Part shown: positions 1-9,400 of the stretch, one piece after another
How the letters are laid out: every line of letters begins with the position of its first letter
Position numbering within the stretch: the first letter of the stretch is position 1
Origin: JAGOBX01 sp017999075 [NCBI: Candidatus Babelota bacterium]
Lineage (GTDB): Bacteria > JAGOBX01
Length of the DNA: 15,272 nt
Assembly (NCBI GenBank): GCA_017999075.1
Contig: JAGOBX010000028.1
Coordinates: 1 to 15,272 of the forward strand
Direction of reading: 5' to 3'
The notes under the pieces: model-generated
Database searches by the model: none
Seen by the model: only the letters and a program-made list of their open reading frames with translations
What the model was told of the DNA's origin: nothing
Made by a program: the position numbers and the translations under genes

Positions 1-157
1 CGATTATTGAATTTTTAATATACATCGTTAATTTTGATTAAAAAAAATATTTAATAATAAGCATAGTAATTTAAACCGAAAAATGCAATAAACTTTTTTT
101 AAGTTTCCATCTCATAAAACTCAAAAAAAATATTATTTTGATATTTTAATATTTTTC

Positions 158-186
158 TTGCTAATTTAAAATTTTACAATTATACT
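158..186 (+). promoter_or_regulatory. Predicted sigma70-type promoter of the hybrid histidine kinase gene
   Basis: A -35-like TTGCTA (158-163) is followed after exactly 17 bases by a -10-like TATACT (181-186). This predicts a start of transcription near 193 and a leader of about 60 bases before the ATG at 253. The same TATACT hexamer and 17-base spacing recur upstream of the next gene (second promoter, 3368-3396). A perfect TATAAT overlaps just downstream (187-192) but has no matching -35 at 16-18 bases. In sequence this AT-rich, -10-like hexamers arise easily by chance, so the call rests mainly on the spacing. Confidence 0.5.
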
Positions 187-243
187 TATAATAGGGTTAT
201 GCTTTGAGTTCATATTCAAATTTATTATTTTAAAAATAAAAAA

Positions 244-249
244 AGAGGA
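244..249 (+). promoter_or_regulatory. Ribosome binding site of the kinase gene
   Basis: AGAGGA ends only three bases before the ATG at 253, which is closer than the usual 5-9 bases. It still supports 253 as the start. No other start candidate lies between it and the first membrane helix, and the next Met is around residue 225, inside the sensor domain. Confidence 0.6.
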
Positions 250-252
250 TTT

Positions 253-3219
253 ATGAAAAAAGAATCTTCTTCAAATCAAAAAGTCATTAATTTCATTGAA
301 AATCAGAAAGAAAATATTATTTTAAAAAATATTTTTAGGATTTCGTTATTTCAATGGATTCTGATTTTTTCTTTAATTGTAAGTTTATTTATAATTTTTA
401 TAGGCATTTACACATTGTCATCCAGCCGTGAATATATAGTTAAAGATGCAAAAATTCAAAGTGAAAATCTTGCTCATTCCATTAATAATAATATTACAAA
501 TACATTTGAACGGATTGATCATGTTTTGTTTTCAGTAATTAATGAAGTTGAAAAAAATATTAGAATTACAGGAAAGCTTGATTTGAATTATATAAATAAT
601 GTTATTACATTTGAAAAAAAATTTATTCCTGAAGCAGTTGCTATTCGTGTAACTAACAGTCAGGGACAACTAATTTTGGGTAATACTTCCGCAAATCAAT
701 CAACCAATTTTTCAGACCGCCTATTTTTTAGTTATCTGCGGGATCATACTGAATCAAGACTTTTCATCACCAAACCATTTATAGGAAAAATTACAAAAAG
801 ATGGATTATAGCATTATCAAGGCGTTACAATCATAGTGACGGGAGTTTCGGAGGGATTGTGACCACAGCTCTTTACATAGAACATTTTCAAAAGTTACTT
901 TCAGAATTTGATCCTGGAATCAGCGGAATGCTTACTTTGAGGGATTCGGAAGGCGGATTTGTAGCGAGGCATCCGAATGTCGTTAAAGGAAAAACTCTTT
1001 CAGTAGGAGATAAAACATTTTCGACTGAACTTTGGGAAATTATCAAATCCGGAGTTAGTAAAAAGACATATTTTGCTACTGCCCCTTTTGATGAAACATT
1101 CCGGACTTTAACATATCAGCGTATAAATGTAGCTCCGTTTTTTATAGTTGCAAGTGTAGCGGAAGAAGATTATCTGAATAACTGGTATGCAAACAGAAAA
1201 GTTTTAATAATAATTATAGCGTCTTTTCTTATTATATTTTGGGTTTCTATTTTAATACTTAGACATTATTGGAACGAACGTTTGAACACTGCTGCAAAAC
1301 TTAGAATGACAGAAGAAAAATTATCAAACAATTTAAAATTGCTGAGTGAAATTGAAAAAATAGGACATGTCGGAGGCTGGGAGTTCAATATTGATACAAT
1401 GAAACAAATATGGACTGATGAAGTTTATAAGATACATGAAATTGAACCGAATTTTGAACTTACGGTGGATAAAGGGATCGGATTTTATTCGCCTTCTTCA
1501 AAAGCTGTCATTGAAAATGCGGTTAAACGCGCAATAGAACATTATGAACCGTTTAACGTAGAATTAGAAATAATCACAGCTAAAGGAAATAGTAAATGGA
1601 TTAATGCTATTGGAAAATCTGATATTGAAAACCGCAGGGTATATGGATTTTTTCAGGATATCACTGAAAAAAAAAGAACAGCAGAAATTATTGAAACAAG
1701 TGAAAAAAAATATAAAAATTTGTTTGCTTATATGTTAGACGGATTTGCGATTCATGAAATCATACTTGATGATAAAAATTATCCGATTGATTATCGTTTT
1801 ATTGAAGTTAATCCTGCTTTTGAAGCTTTAACAGGATTAAAAGCTAATGATATAATTGGGAAAAAAGTGACTGAAGTTCATCCAGGAATAGAAAAATATA
1901 ATCCTGATTTTATCAGAATATACGGCAATGTAGTATTAACTGGAAAACCTGCGTCATTTGAGACATATTTTGAACCGCAAAATCACTGGTATTTTATATC
2001 TGCATTCAAGACGGAAAAAAATCAATTCGCGGTTATATTTGTTGACATATCAGAACAAAAAAAATTAGAACAACAGCTTATTTATTCGGAAAAACTTTCA
2101 GCTGTTGGTCAGCTGGCAGCGGGTATAGCGCATGAATTCAACAATATTCTTGCGATAAATAATTGTAATGCTAAACTGTTAAGCATGCTTTGTTCTGAAA
2201 TTGAAGGCAGTAAAAAAAATGAATTATTGGAATGTGTTAACACTATTATTGATTCAGGAAAATGCGGAGCTGAGATTGTGCAAAATATGATGACAATAGC
2301 AAAACCGCAGCCCCCTAAAAAAAGTTTATCTCTGATTTCAGATATTATTGATAATGCGCTCAAACTTCAAAAACAGCAGTTAGAAATTGAGAATATTAAA
2401 ATTATAAAAAATTATCAGTTGAAATTAAAAGATTACTATGATGTCAGTCAGATGCAGCAAGTATTTTTAAATTTAATCATAAATGCGCGTCATGCCATGA
2501 AAAATAAAGGTTGCGGTGAAATAATGATTTCAATTGAAGAAATGGAAAACGATAAAATTATTTATTTCAGAGATAATGGTCGCGGAATGAGCAGAGATAT
2601 TCAGAAAAAAATTTTCACTCCGTTTTTTACAACTAAAGGGGCATTTGCAAATAATGATTTAGGGATAAGCGGAAGCGGATTAGGATTATCGGTTTCATAT
2701 CAGATAATTAAAAATCATAATGGAACGATTAGAGTTGAAAGCGAAGAAGGAAAAGGAACAACGTTTATTATTGCGATGCCTATTGATAAGAAAATAATGA
2801 ATAATGCTGAAGATAATAAGATACAAAAAAATGCTGAAATCGGCGATGTCGGGAAAAAATTAAGGATTTTGTTTGTAGATGATGAACCATTATTTTTAAA
2901 GACTGTTGAGAAATTGTTTCATAAAATAGGATATGAAAATATATATATTGCTTATTCAGGAAAGGAAGCGTTTGAAATAATTAAGAAAAACGAGCTGGAT
3001 TTGGTATTTCTTGACCTGTTGTTGCCTGATATGAAAGGAGAAAAAATATACGATGAAATCCGCAAGTTAAAAAAAGATATCCCTATAATATTTATGTCAG
3101 GGCAGGTAGAATTAAATGGGGGTATTTTACAAAAAGAAAAACAAGCTTTTGCTTATATTCAGAAGCCTTTTGACATAGATAAAGTGAAAATTATTTTAGA
3201 CACGCTGCCAAAAATTTAA
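253..3219 (+). CDS. Hybrid sensor histidine kinase (Cache-PAS-PAS-HisKA-HATPase-REC)
   Basis: This inner-membrane kinase senses a signal outside the cytoplasm, autophosphorylates on His and passes phosphate to its own receiver domain. The 988 residues read in order: a membrane helix at about 35-55; an extracytoplasmic double-Cache-type sensor at about 56-315 (DRLFF at 155-159, then a WIIALSRR strand at 184-191 and a DGSFGG turn); a second membrane helix at about 317-337; a PAS_3-like domain at about 360-475; a second PAS at about 484-602; HisKA with GIAHEFNN (phospho-acceptor His627); an ATPase domain with N-box Asn740/Asn744, DNGRGM (774-779), FTPFFTTK and GSGLGL (807-812); and a receiver at about 869-988 with Asp876/Asp877, phospho-acceptor Asp921, Ser949 and Lys971. 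All catalytic residues are present, so it should be active. No DNA-binding output follows the receiver, so phosphate probably moves on to a phosphotransfer protein or regulator outside this window. The ligand cannot be read from the sequence. Confidence 0.96.
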   Translation: MKKESSSNQKVINFIENQKENIILKNIFRISLFQWILIFSLIVSLFIIFIGIYTLSSSREYIVKDAKIQSENLAHSINNNITNTFERIDHVLFSVINEVEKNIRITGKLDLNYINNVITFEKKFIPEAVAIRVTNSQGQLILGNTSANQSTNFSDRLFFSYLRDHTESRLFITKPFIGKITKRWIIALSRRYNHSDGSFGGIVTTALYIEHFQKLLSEFDPGISGMLTLRDSEGGFVARHPNVVKGKTLSVGDKTFSTELWEIIKSGVSKKTYFATAPFDETFRTLTYQRINVAPFFIVASVAEEDYLNNWYANRKVLIIIIASFLIIFWVSILILRHYWNERLNTAAKLRMTEEKLSNNLKLLSEIEKIGHVGGWEFNIDTMKQIWTDEVYKIHEIEPNFELTVDKGIGFYSPSSKAVIENAVKRAIEHYEPFNVELEIITAKGNSKWINAIGKSDIENRRVYGFFQDITEKKRTAEIIETSEKKYKNLFAYMLDGFAIHEIILDDKNYPIDYRFIEVNPAFEALTGLKANDIIGKKVTEVHPGIEKYNPDFIRIYGNVVLTGKPASFETYFEPQNHWYFISAFKTEKNQFAVIFVDISEQKKLEQQLIYSEKLSAVGQLAAGIAHEFNNILAINNCNAKLLSMLCSEIEGSKKNELLECVNTIIDSGKCGAEIVQNMMTIAKPQPPKKSLSLISDIIDNALKLQKQQLEIENIKIIKNYQLKLKDYYDVSQMQQVFLNLIINARHAMKNKGCGEIMISIEEMENDKIIYFRDNGRGMSRDIQKKIFTPFFTTKGAFANNDLGISGSGLGLSVSYQIIKNHNGTIRVESEEGKGTTFIIAMPIDKKIMNNAEDNKIQKNAEIGDVGKKLRILFVDDEPLFLKTVEKLFHKIGYENIYIAYSGKEAFEIIKKNELDLVFLDLLLPDMKGEKIYDEIRKLKKDIPIIFMSGQVELNGGILQKEKQAFAYIQKPFDIDKVKIILDTLPKI

Positions 3220-3287
3220 ACCTTATTTTTCACCACTTGAGGATAAATAATTCTTAAATATATAAATATTGCATTGGATTTATTAAT

Positions 3288-3331
3288 TTCAGTTTTTTGC
3301 CTTATTTGATTCAGGTTTTTGCCTTATTTGA
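3288..3331. repeat. Two-copy 22-base tandem repeat upstream of the giant gene's promoters
   Basis: Units at 3288-3309 and 3310-3331 abut directly and match at 21 of 22 positions. The one difference is the sixth base, T at 3293 versus G at 3315. Each unit begins TTCAG and ends GCCTTATTTGA. The repeat ends 24 bases before the first -35 hexamer. A 22-base period is about two helical turns, so a protein bound to each copy would sit on the same face of the DNA. It may be a tandem operator or activator site; the binding protein is unknown, and a chance duplication in noncoding DNA is the alternative. Confidence 0.75.
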
Positions 3332-3355
3332 GAAATACGTTAAAAAACACAAAAA

Positions 3356-3384
3356 TTGACTTTAAGATTGACTATAAATATAAA
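3356..3384 (+). promoter_or_regulatory. Promoter P1 of the giant TPR gene
   Basis: TTGACT (3356-3361), a 17-base spacer and TATAAA (3379-3384) form a strong sigma70-type match (five of six bases in each hexamer). The predicted transcript would start near 3391 and carry a leader of about 95 bases. It overlaps P2, offset by 12 bases. Confidence 0.7.
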
Positions 3385-3396
3385 ATATTTTATACT
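3368..3396 (+). promoter_or_regulatory. Promoter P2 of the giant TPR gene
   Basis: A second TTGACT (3368-3373), again with a 17-base spacer, is followed by TATACT (3391-3396). Its -35 lies within the P1 spacer, so polymerase could not occupy both promoters at once. The predicted start is near 3403, with a leader of about 80 bases. The -10 hexamer is the same as in the kinase promoter. Confidence 0.7.
3379..3394. repeat. Perfect 16-base palindrome over the promoter -10 elements
   Basis: TATAAAATATTTTATA is identical to its own reverse complement. It covers the whole P1 -10 and the first four bases of the P2 -10. It could be a repressor operator, or simply two oppositely oriented -10-like elements in AT-rich DNA. 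The palindrome itself is read directly from the sequence; its function is inference. Confidence 0.6.
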
Positions 3397-3430
3397 TACA
3401 CTTTGGTAATAGTTCCTAAATTCAGTTAAA

Positions 3431-3457
3431 ATCCGCTAAATAATTAAAAAAACGGAT
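3431..3457 (+). other. Weak leader stem-loop in the giant gene's 5' untranslated region
   Basis: ATCCG (3431-3435) can pair with CGGAT (3453-3457) across a 17-base A/T-rich loop. It lies within the predicted leader, about 18 bases before the ribosome site. Five base pairs is a weak stem and no T-tract follows, so it is not a terminator. Any effect on mRNA stability or translation is speculative. Confidence 0.25.
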
Positions 3458-3474
3458 ATATATAATATATATTT

Positions 3475-3480
3475 GGAGAA
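3475..3480 (+). promoter_or_regulatory. Ribosome binding site of the giant TPR gene
   Basis: GGAGAA ends four bases before the ATG at 3485, with GGAG six bases away. It is a good Shine-Dalgarno match and fixes the start, because the reading frame from this ATG opens directly into a textbook signal peptide. Confidence 0.8.
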
Positions 3481-3484
3481 TATT

Positions 3485-6400
3485 ATGGGCAACTTTGTAA
3501 AAAAAATATTATTAATGTTTGTAATAATATTAATTATATTTTCTGCATCCAATCTTACTGCAGTGGATAATTATAACAGATTGTATGATTTATATAAAAA
3601 AGGTGATTTTGTAACTTTAAAAAAAGTACTTGTAAAAGAAACAGATATAATAACCCGCGATAAAAAAATTAATGAAAAGGTTTATACTGATATAACATTA
3701 AAATTCAATGACAGAAATTTAACTGAACATTATTTAAAATCGGCGCTGAAAAATGCCGGGAATCAAAGTTTATGGCTTAAACGGCTTGCTTTATTTTATA
3801 TTGAGACAAAAAAGCACGATGAAATATATTATTTGACTTTGAATTATAAAAAAATTTCTGTTGAAGATGAGGTTGTATTATATCATTTCGGATTATCAAA
3901 TGCTGAGCGAAACAAACTTGCGCAGGCAGAAGAGTTTTTTAAATCTGCAATATCATTAAATCCTTTTTATAAAGACGCATACAGGGAACTGAGTAAAATT
4001 TATGACAAAAAAACCGACAAACAGTTTAATATAAAGTTAATTGAAAGTTATCTTCAAATTGTCGGGAATGACTGGGATTTTTTTATTAAACTTGCCGATT
4101 TGTATTATAATACAGGTAAAGACAATGAATTTATATCTCTTCTTGACAAAATTTTTCAAATGTCAAAAGATGAGAAATTCCGTCAAAAATATTTAAAATT
4201 AAGCATTGACCGCGCTAGAGAAAATGTCTTAAAAAGTAATTATGCGTCAGTTGAAAATTACGGACGTTTTTTTTACAAATTCTATCCAAACAGTTTTATT
4301 TCAAATTATTCAAACGGGATTTCAGCTTATTCAAAAAAGAATTATGATAATGCGATAGCATTTTTGTCGGTTGCAGTCAATCTTGATAAAACATATTCTG
4401 AAACATACAGATATCTTGGTGAATCATATTTTTATATTAATAAAAATGACAAAGCTGAAGAATGTCTTAATACTTATATATCGAAGTTGGGAAAAACGAG
4501 AGATTTGAAAGTTGAAGATATGCTTGCAAAATTAAAGTTCAAGCTTGACAAGAAAGAGGATGCGATTCAGGGATATGAGAAAGTCGCAAAAACAGATAAA
4601 AGTTATGAGTCATTTTATAATCTTGCATTTGTTCAAGAAAAACAGGGAAATATAGAAGAAGCTATAAAAAATTACAGAAAAGTGCTTGAACTTAAACAGG
4701 ATTGGGAAAGCGTGTATTACAGATTGGCAGAATTGTATTTGAAAAAATTTCAATTTGATGAAGCAGACAGATTATTGGAAAAATGTTTGAAAAAATTTCC
4801 ATCCTCGTCAAAAACAGATTTATTATTCGGTAAAATTAAATTCGGGTTAAACAAACTTGATTTGTCTCAGAAATATTTTGACCGGGCTTTTTCGAGCGGT
4901 CATAAACCTGATACTGAAACAAATTTGATGCTGGGTTATATAGCATATCAATCTGGAAAACTTGAAAAAGCAGTATCTTTAATTGAAGGACAATACAATT
5001 TTGTCACGATAAAACAGGGAAGTAAAAATATAGATTTTTCAGAAGTGATAGAAGACATATACAGAAAACTCGGATTAAAATATTTTGAAGCGTTCAAATT
5101 AGATGTTTCTCTTGAATATTTTGAAAAAGTATTGTCAATAGATAAATCTGATTTCACAGCATTGACTCATTCCGGTAAAATTTATTTTGCTCTTGGGGAT
5201 ATAAATAAAACATACGTAAAATTGTGGCTTGCAGTAAAATTAAATGAAAAAGACAATAATGTCAATTTATTATATTCAAGGGCAGCTTATTATAAAAAAC
5301 AGAATACGGATTGTATATATTTTCTTAATAAAATTCTGCAAACTGATCAAAAAAATGTTGAAGTGCTGACTTTTTTAGGAACAGTTTATGAGGAAGAGTC
5401 AGACTATACGTCTGCTTTAAAAATTTTTGAGAAACTTTCAAAAATTACTCCTAAAACAGAGTATTTTTTTAAACTTGCCGAATTATATGAAAAAACGAAT
5501 CAGATAAACAAATCAATAGAATTATATGAAAAATATTCCGAACATGAAACCTCGAATATAAAAGTATTATTAAAACTTGCAGAATATTATTATGAATCTG
5601 GAAATTTTGAGAAATCAAAAAAATATATTAAAGATATTCTTAACGGAGAACGAAAAGACGATAAGGCTTATTACTTATCCGGTATGATAAAAAAAAAGAC
5701 GGGAAATTCTAATTCTGCAATAATAGATTTTGAAAATTCAATACGGATGCAGACTAAAATACCTGAAGTTTATTTTGAATTGGCATCTTTGTATATCAGC
5801 TATCGGGAATATTCAGGCGCGTTAAACGTAATTGAGAAAGGGTTGAGAGTTTTACCGGATAATCAAAAATTAGTAAAACAAAAAGTCAATTGCCTTCTTG
5901 ATTTAGGGAGAATTGAATCAGCAGAGCAGATAGCGGTTAAATACGGTATAACAGATAATGAATTGAATTCAAAAATATTTTCATCCAAAATCGGGTCTGC
6001 AAAAAAATCTTTTATGGAAGGAAAATTTGCCGAAGCCAGAGAACAACTCCAACCATTAATGAAATTGGATAAATTCAACCTTGAATTTTCAGAATTATAC
6101 ATATCTGTTTTATATAATCTTTCTGAATTTAAATCAATCAGCGAGTTTTATAATGAAATAAAAGGATCAGTTCAGATAAATGATTTGGTGAAAAAATATG
6201 TTTTAAAATCATTAATAAAATTAAAAAAATATAATGAAGCGGAACTGCTTTTCAATGAAATTAAAAATCCCCCAAAAGAAATTTTATACGATGCCTTAAA
6301 TATTTTTGAATCTTTAAACAAACAGCAACGCAAAATTGAGACACTAAAGATTCTTATTTCAGAAAATGTTAAAGACATCGAACTGCATAAACAAATTATA

Positions 6401-9400
6401 CAATATTACATATCTGAAAACAATTTGAATGAAGCAATTGAAACATTATCAAAATCATCAAAAATTTTTGATTTATCTCAAAAAGAATCTTCAGATTTAA
6501 CATATTTATCTGCAGAAATATATTTGAAAAAAAAAGATATTTCAAATGCTGAAAAATATTATTCAATTCTTCTTGAAAACAAAAAATATAGAAGTTTATC
6601 AGCATTAAAAATAGGCAATATAAAATATTTATCAGGAGATTATAAAGAAGCGTCAAAATATTATGAAATAACGGCATCAGATAACAATTATAGAAAAACG
6701 GTTTCAGAAGTTTTATCATACTGTTATCTTAATATAGGATTATCATTGTATAACAGTAAAAATTTTACAGAATCATTATCCAGTTTAATTAAATCATCAT
6801 CATACAATTTTTCTGATTACAGGCCGTTTTATTATTGCGGGCTGATATTGCTGAACCAAAATAAAATAAAGGAATGTTTCGAATATTTTTTGAAAGCAAA
6901 TTCTATCAAAGAAGGATGCATGGATGTAAATTATTATTTGGGTTCTGCATATTACGCATTAAAACAATATGATAAATCAGAAATAGAATTTCAAAAATCG
7001 CTTAAACAAAAAGTGTTTCCTGATGTTTATATAAAACTAGGGGATATTTCAGTTTTAAAAAAAGAGTATGAAACAGCAATTAATTATTATAGAAGCGCAT
7101 TAAGTTCTGTTGCGGCTGGTGATGAAAAAAAACGGATTTTATTTGAACTTGGGAAAATATATGAAATTTTAAAAGAAACTGATAAATCTATAGAATATTA
7201 TGAAAAATATTTTGCTGAAAATTCATCAGACGCAAAAATAATATTGAAACTTGCTGAATTATATAAAATATCTAACGAACTTACCAAATCAAAAGATTTT
7301 TATAACAGGTACCTGAAGCTTGAATCCAATCCTGAAATTTTAATTGAAACTGCTCGAATAGAAATGCAGGCAGGTGATTATAAAAATGCAGAGTATAAAC
7401 TGAAATCAATGTTGAAAGGTAAATACAGGATAGAATCTTTGAAACATTTATCGGTTATATCAGCGATAACCAACAGACATTCTGAAGCAGTAAAATATTT
7501 CAATGAAATAAAAGAATTGAAAAATTATAATGAATCAGAACTTAAACTTATAGCTAAATCAGCATTATCCGAACAATTTTATGAAACAGCAGAAAAATTA
7601 TATTCGAATTTTGAAAGCGATAATAAATTAAAGCGGGAGATAGCGTTAACTAAATATAATATTGCATTGAAATTTTTCAAACTTAAAAATTATGATAAAG
7701 CAATAGCTAAAGTTATTGAATCAATAAAATTTGAAACTGCGGAACATGCTGTTTTGCTTCTTGCAAAATCATATTATAATTCAGGAAAAATAAATGAAGC
7801 CGAACAAGTTCTTGAATTGAATCAAAATGCGAACAAAAACAAAGATTATGACTGGCTTTTGGGATTCATTCATTACAAAAACAAAAAATATAATCGAGCC
7901 ATTCCATACCTTGAAAAATTTAAAAATGATCCGCAGGTTATGCCTGCGCTTGCTGAAATTTACGGGTATGTAAACTCAAACAAACAGCAAATAGAAATAT
8001 TAACAAAACTTGCAGCTAAGAATCCTGATGACACAAGGATCGCATTTGAACTTGGGGTTTCTTTATATAATATCGGAAACTATCAGGAATCGGAAAAATA
8101 TTTAATAAAAAATTTCGGATTTATAAAACCATACAAACAGGATTTATCTGCTTATTATCTAGGCAAGATTTATTTTGAACAGAAGAAATTCAAAGAGTGT
8201 GTTAAATATATTCAGCCGCAATATAAAAACATCGGAAATAATCTTGAAGTTAATTATATGCTTGGCGCATCTTATTTTAGCTTGAACGATTATTCGAGTT
8301 CTCTTCAATATCTTACAAAGATAAGTGAAAAAAGCGAATATTATCAATATTCATCTGAAAAACTCGGAATGATATATATAAAATTAGGAGAAACGGAATA
8401 TCAGAAAAAGAACTATGTTTCATCGGCAAAATATTATGAGTTATCTCTGAAATTTAAACCTGTTTACGAAACTCTGATTAAACTCGGCGACATTTTTAAA
8501 ATTCAGAATAATTTTAAAATTGCAGCTGAATATTATGAAAAATCGGTTAAATTCAATAATAAATCTGCAGAACCGTTTCAAAAACTTGCTGAACTTAATT
8601 TTGCGAATAAGAATGCTGAATCAGGAATAAAATATCTGGAAACCGCTTTCAAAATCGATGGAAATGTTGAAACCGCGTCAAAAATCACAGAATATTTTTT
8701 GAAACAAAAAGATTATAAAACATCGTTGTATTATCTGAAATTCGTTGAAAAAAATGATAAAACAGTTATATCTGAAAAATTGGGGAACTTGTATTTTGAG
8801 ACAGGAGATATGGCTAATGCTGTGAAATATTATAACCAGGCATTAGATTCAGATAAAAAAAACCATTCAATTCTTGCCAGATTATCGAAAATATATTTAA
8901 TTACTAAGAATTATTCTGAAGCTGAAAAACATATTGATTCTGCAATAAAACTTGAACAATCGAATCCGGATTATCATTTTTTAGCGGCGCAGATAAAAAC
9001 AGGCTTGAATAAGTTTGATGAAGCGGCAGAACGTTTTGAAACTGCAAAAAAAAATGGAATGACAGGAGAAACTATAGAAATTTACGGAGCTGATTTGTCA
9101 TACAGAAAAAATGATTTTAAGAAAAGCGTTGAATTATATAAAAAAATATTATCAACCCATCCTAATGAAAAATTATATATTTACAGAATAGGTTATTCAT
9201 ACATGCGGATGTCAGATTATGTTTCTGCGGAAACATATTTAAAACAGATACCGGTATTTATGGATTCATCAAAATTATTGGCGCAATGCTATGAATATTT
9301 CGGAGATTCAAATTATTCATATTCAAAAATTGATAAAGCAATAGAATATTATAATATTTCATTAAAATATAGTTATTCCGCAGCAGTTGAATACAAGATT

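Noticed and set aside
3-41. Short open stretch at the left edge ending in TAA, possibly the tail of an upstream gene
   Set aside because: Only 12 codons are visible, with no recognisable sequence and no codon signal that separates it from AT-rich noncoding DNA.
90-106. Inverted repeat AAACTT-TTTTT-AAGTTT as a terminator of an upstream gene
   Set aside because: The 6-base stem has a single G:C pair and no T-tract follows it; such structures are common by chance at this composition.
187-192. Perfect TATAAT as the kinase -10 element
   Set aside because: No -35-like hexamer lies 16-18 bases upstream. The overlapping TATACT at 181 has the better partner, although an extended or activator-dependent use cannot be excluded.
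3220-3250. Possible terminator after the kinase (TTATTT pairing with AAATAA)
   Set aside because: The stem is all A:T with a 16-base loop and no T-tract, so no convincing intrinsic terminator is seen between the two genes.
3461-3466. TATAAT just upstream of the giant gene's start as a third promoter
   Set aside because: It has no -35 partner and would place the transcript start at or beyond the ribosome site; it is part of a simple AT alternation.
6396-6719. Longest reverse-strand open frame within the giant gene (107 codons), with hydrophobic composition
   Set aside because: It lies wholly antisense to clear TPR coding sequence and resembles no known protein. AT-rich Lys/Asn/Glu-coding DNA gives Phe/Leu/Ile-rich reverse frames as an artefact; other reverse frames in the window are of the same kind.
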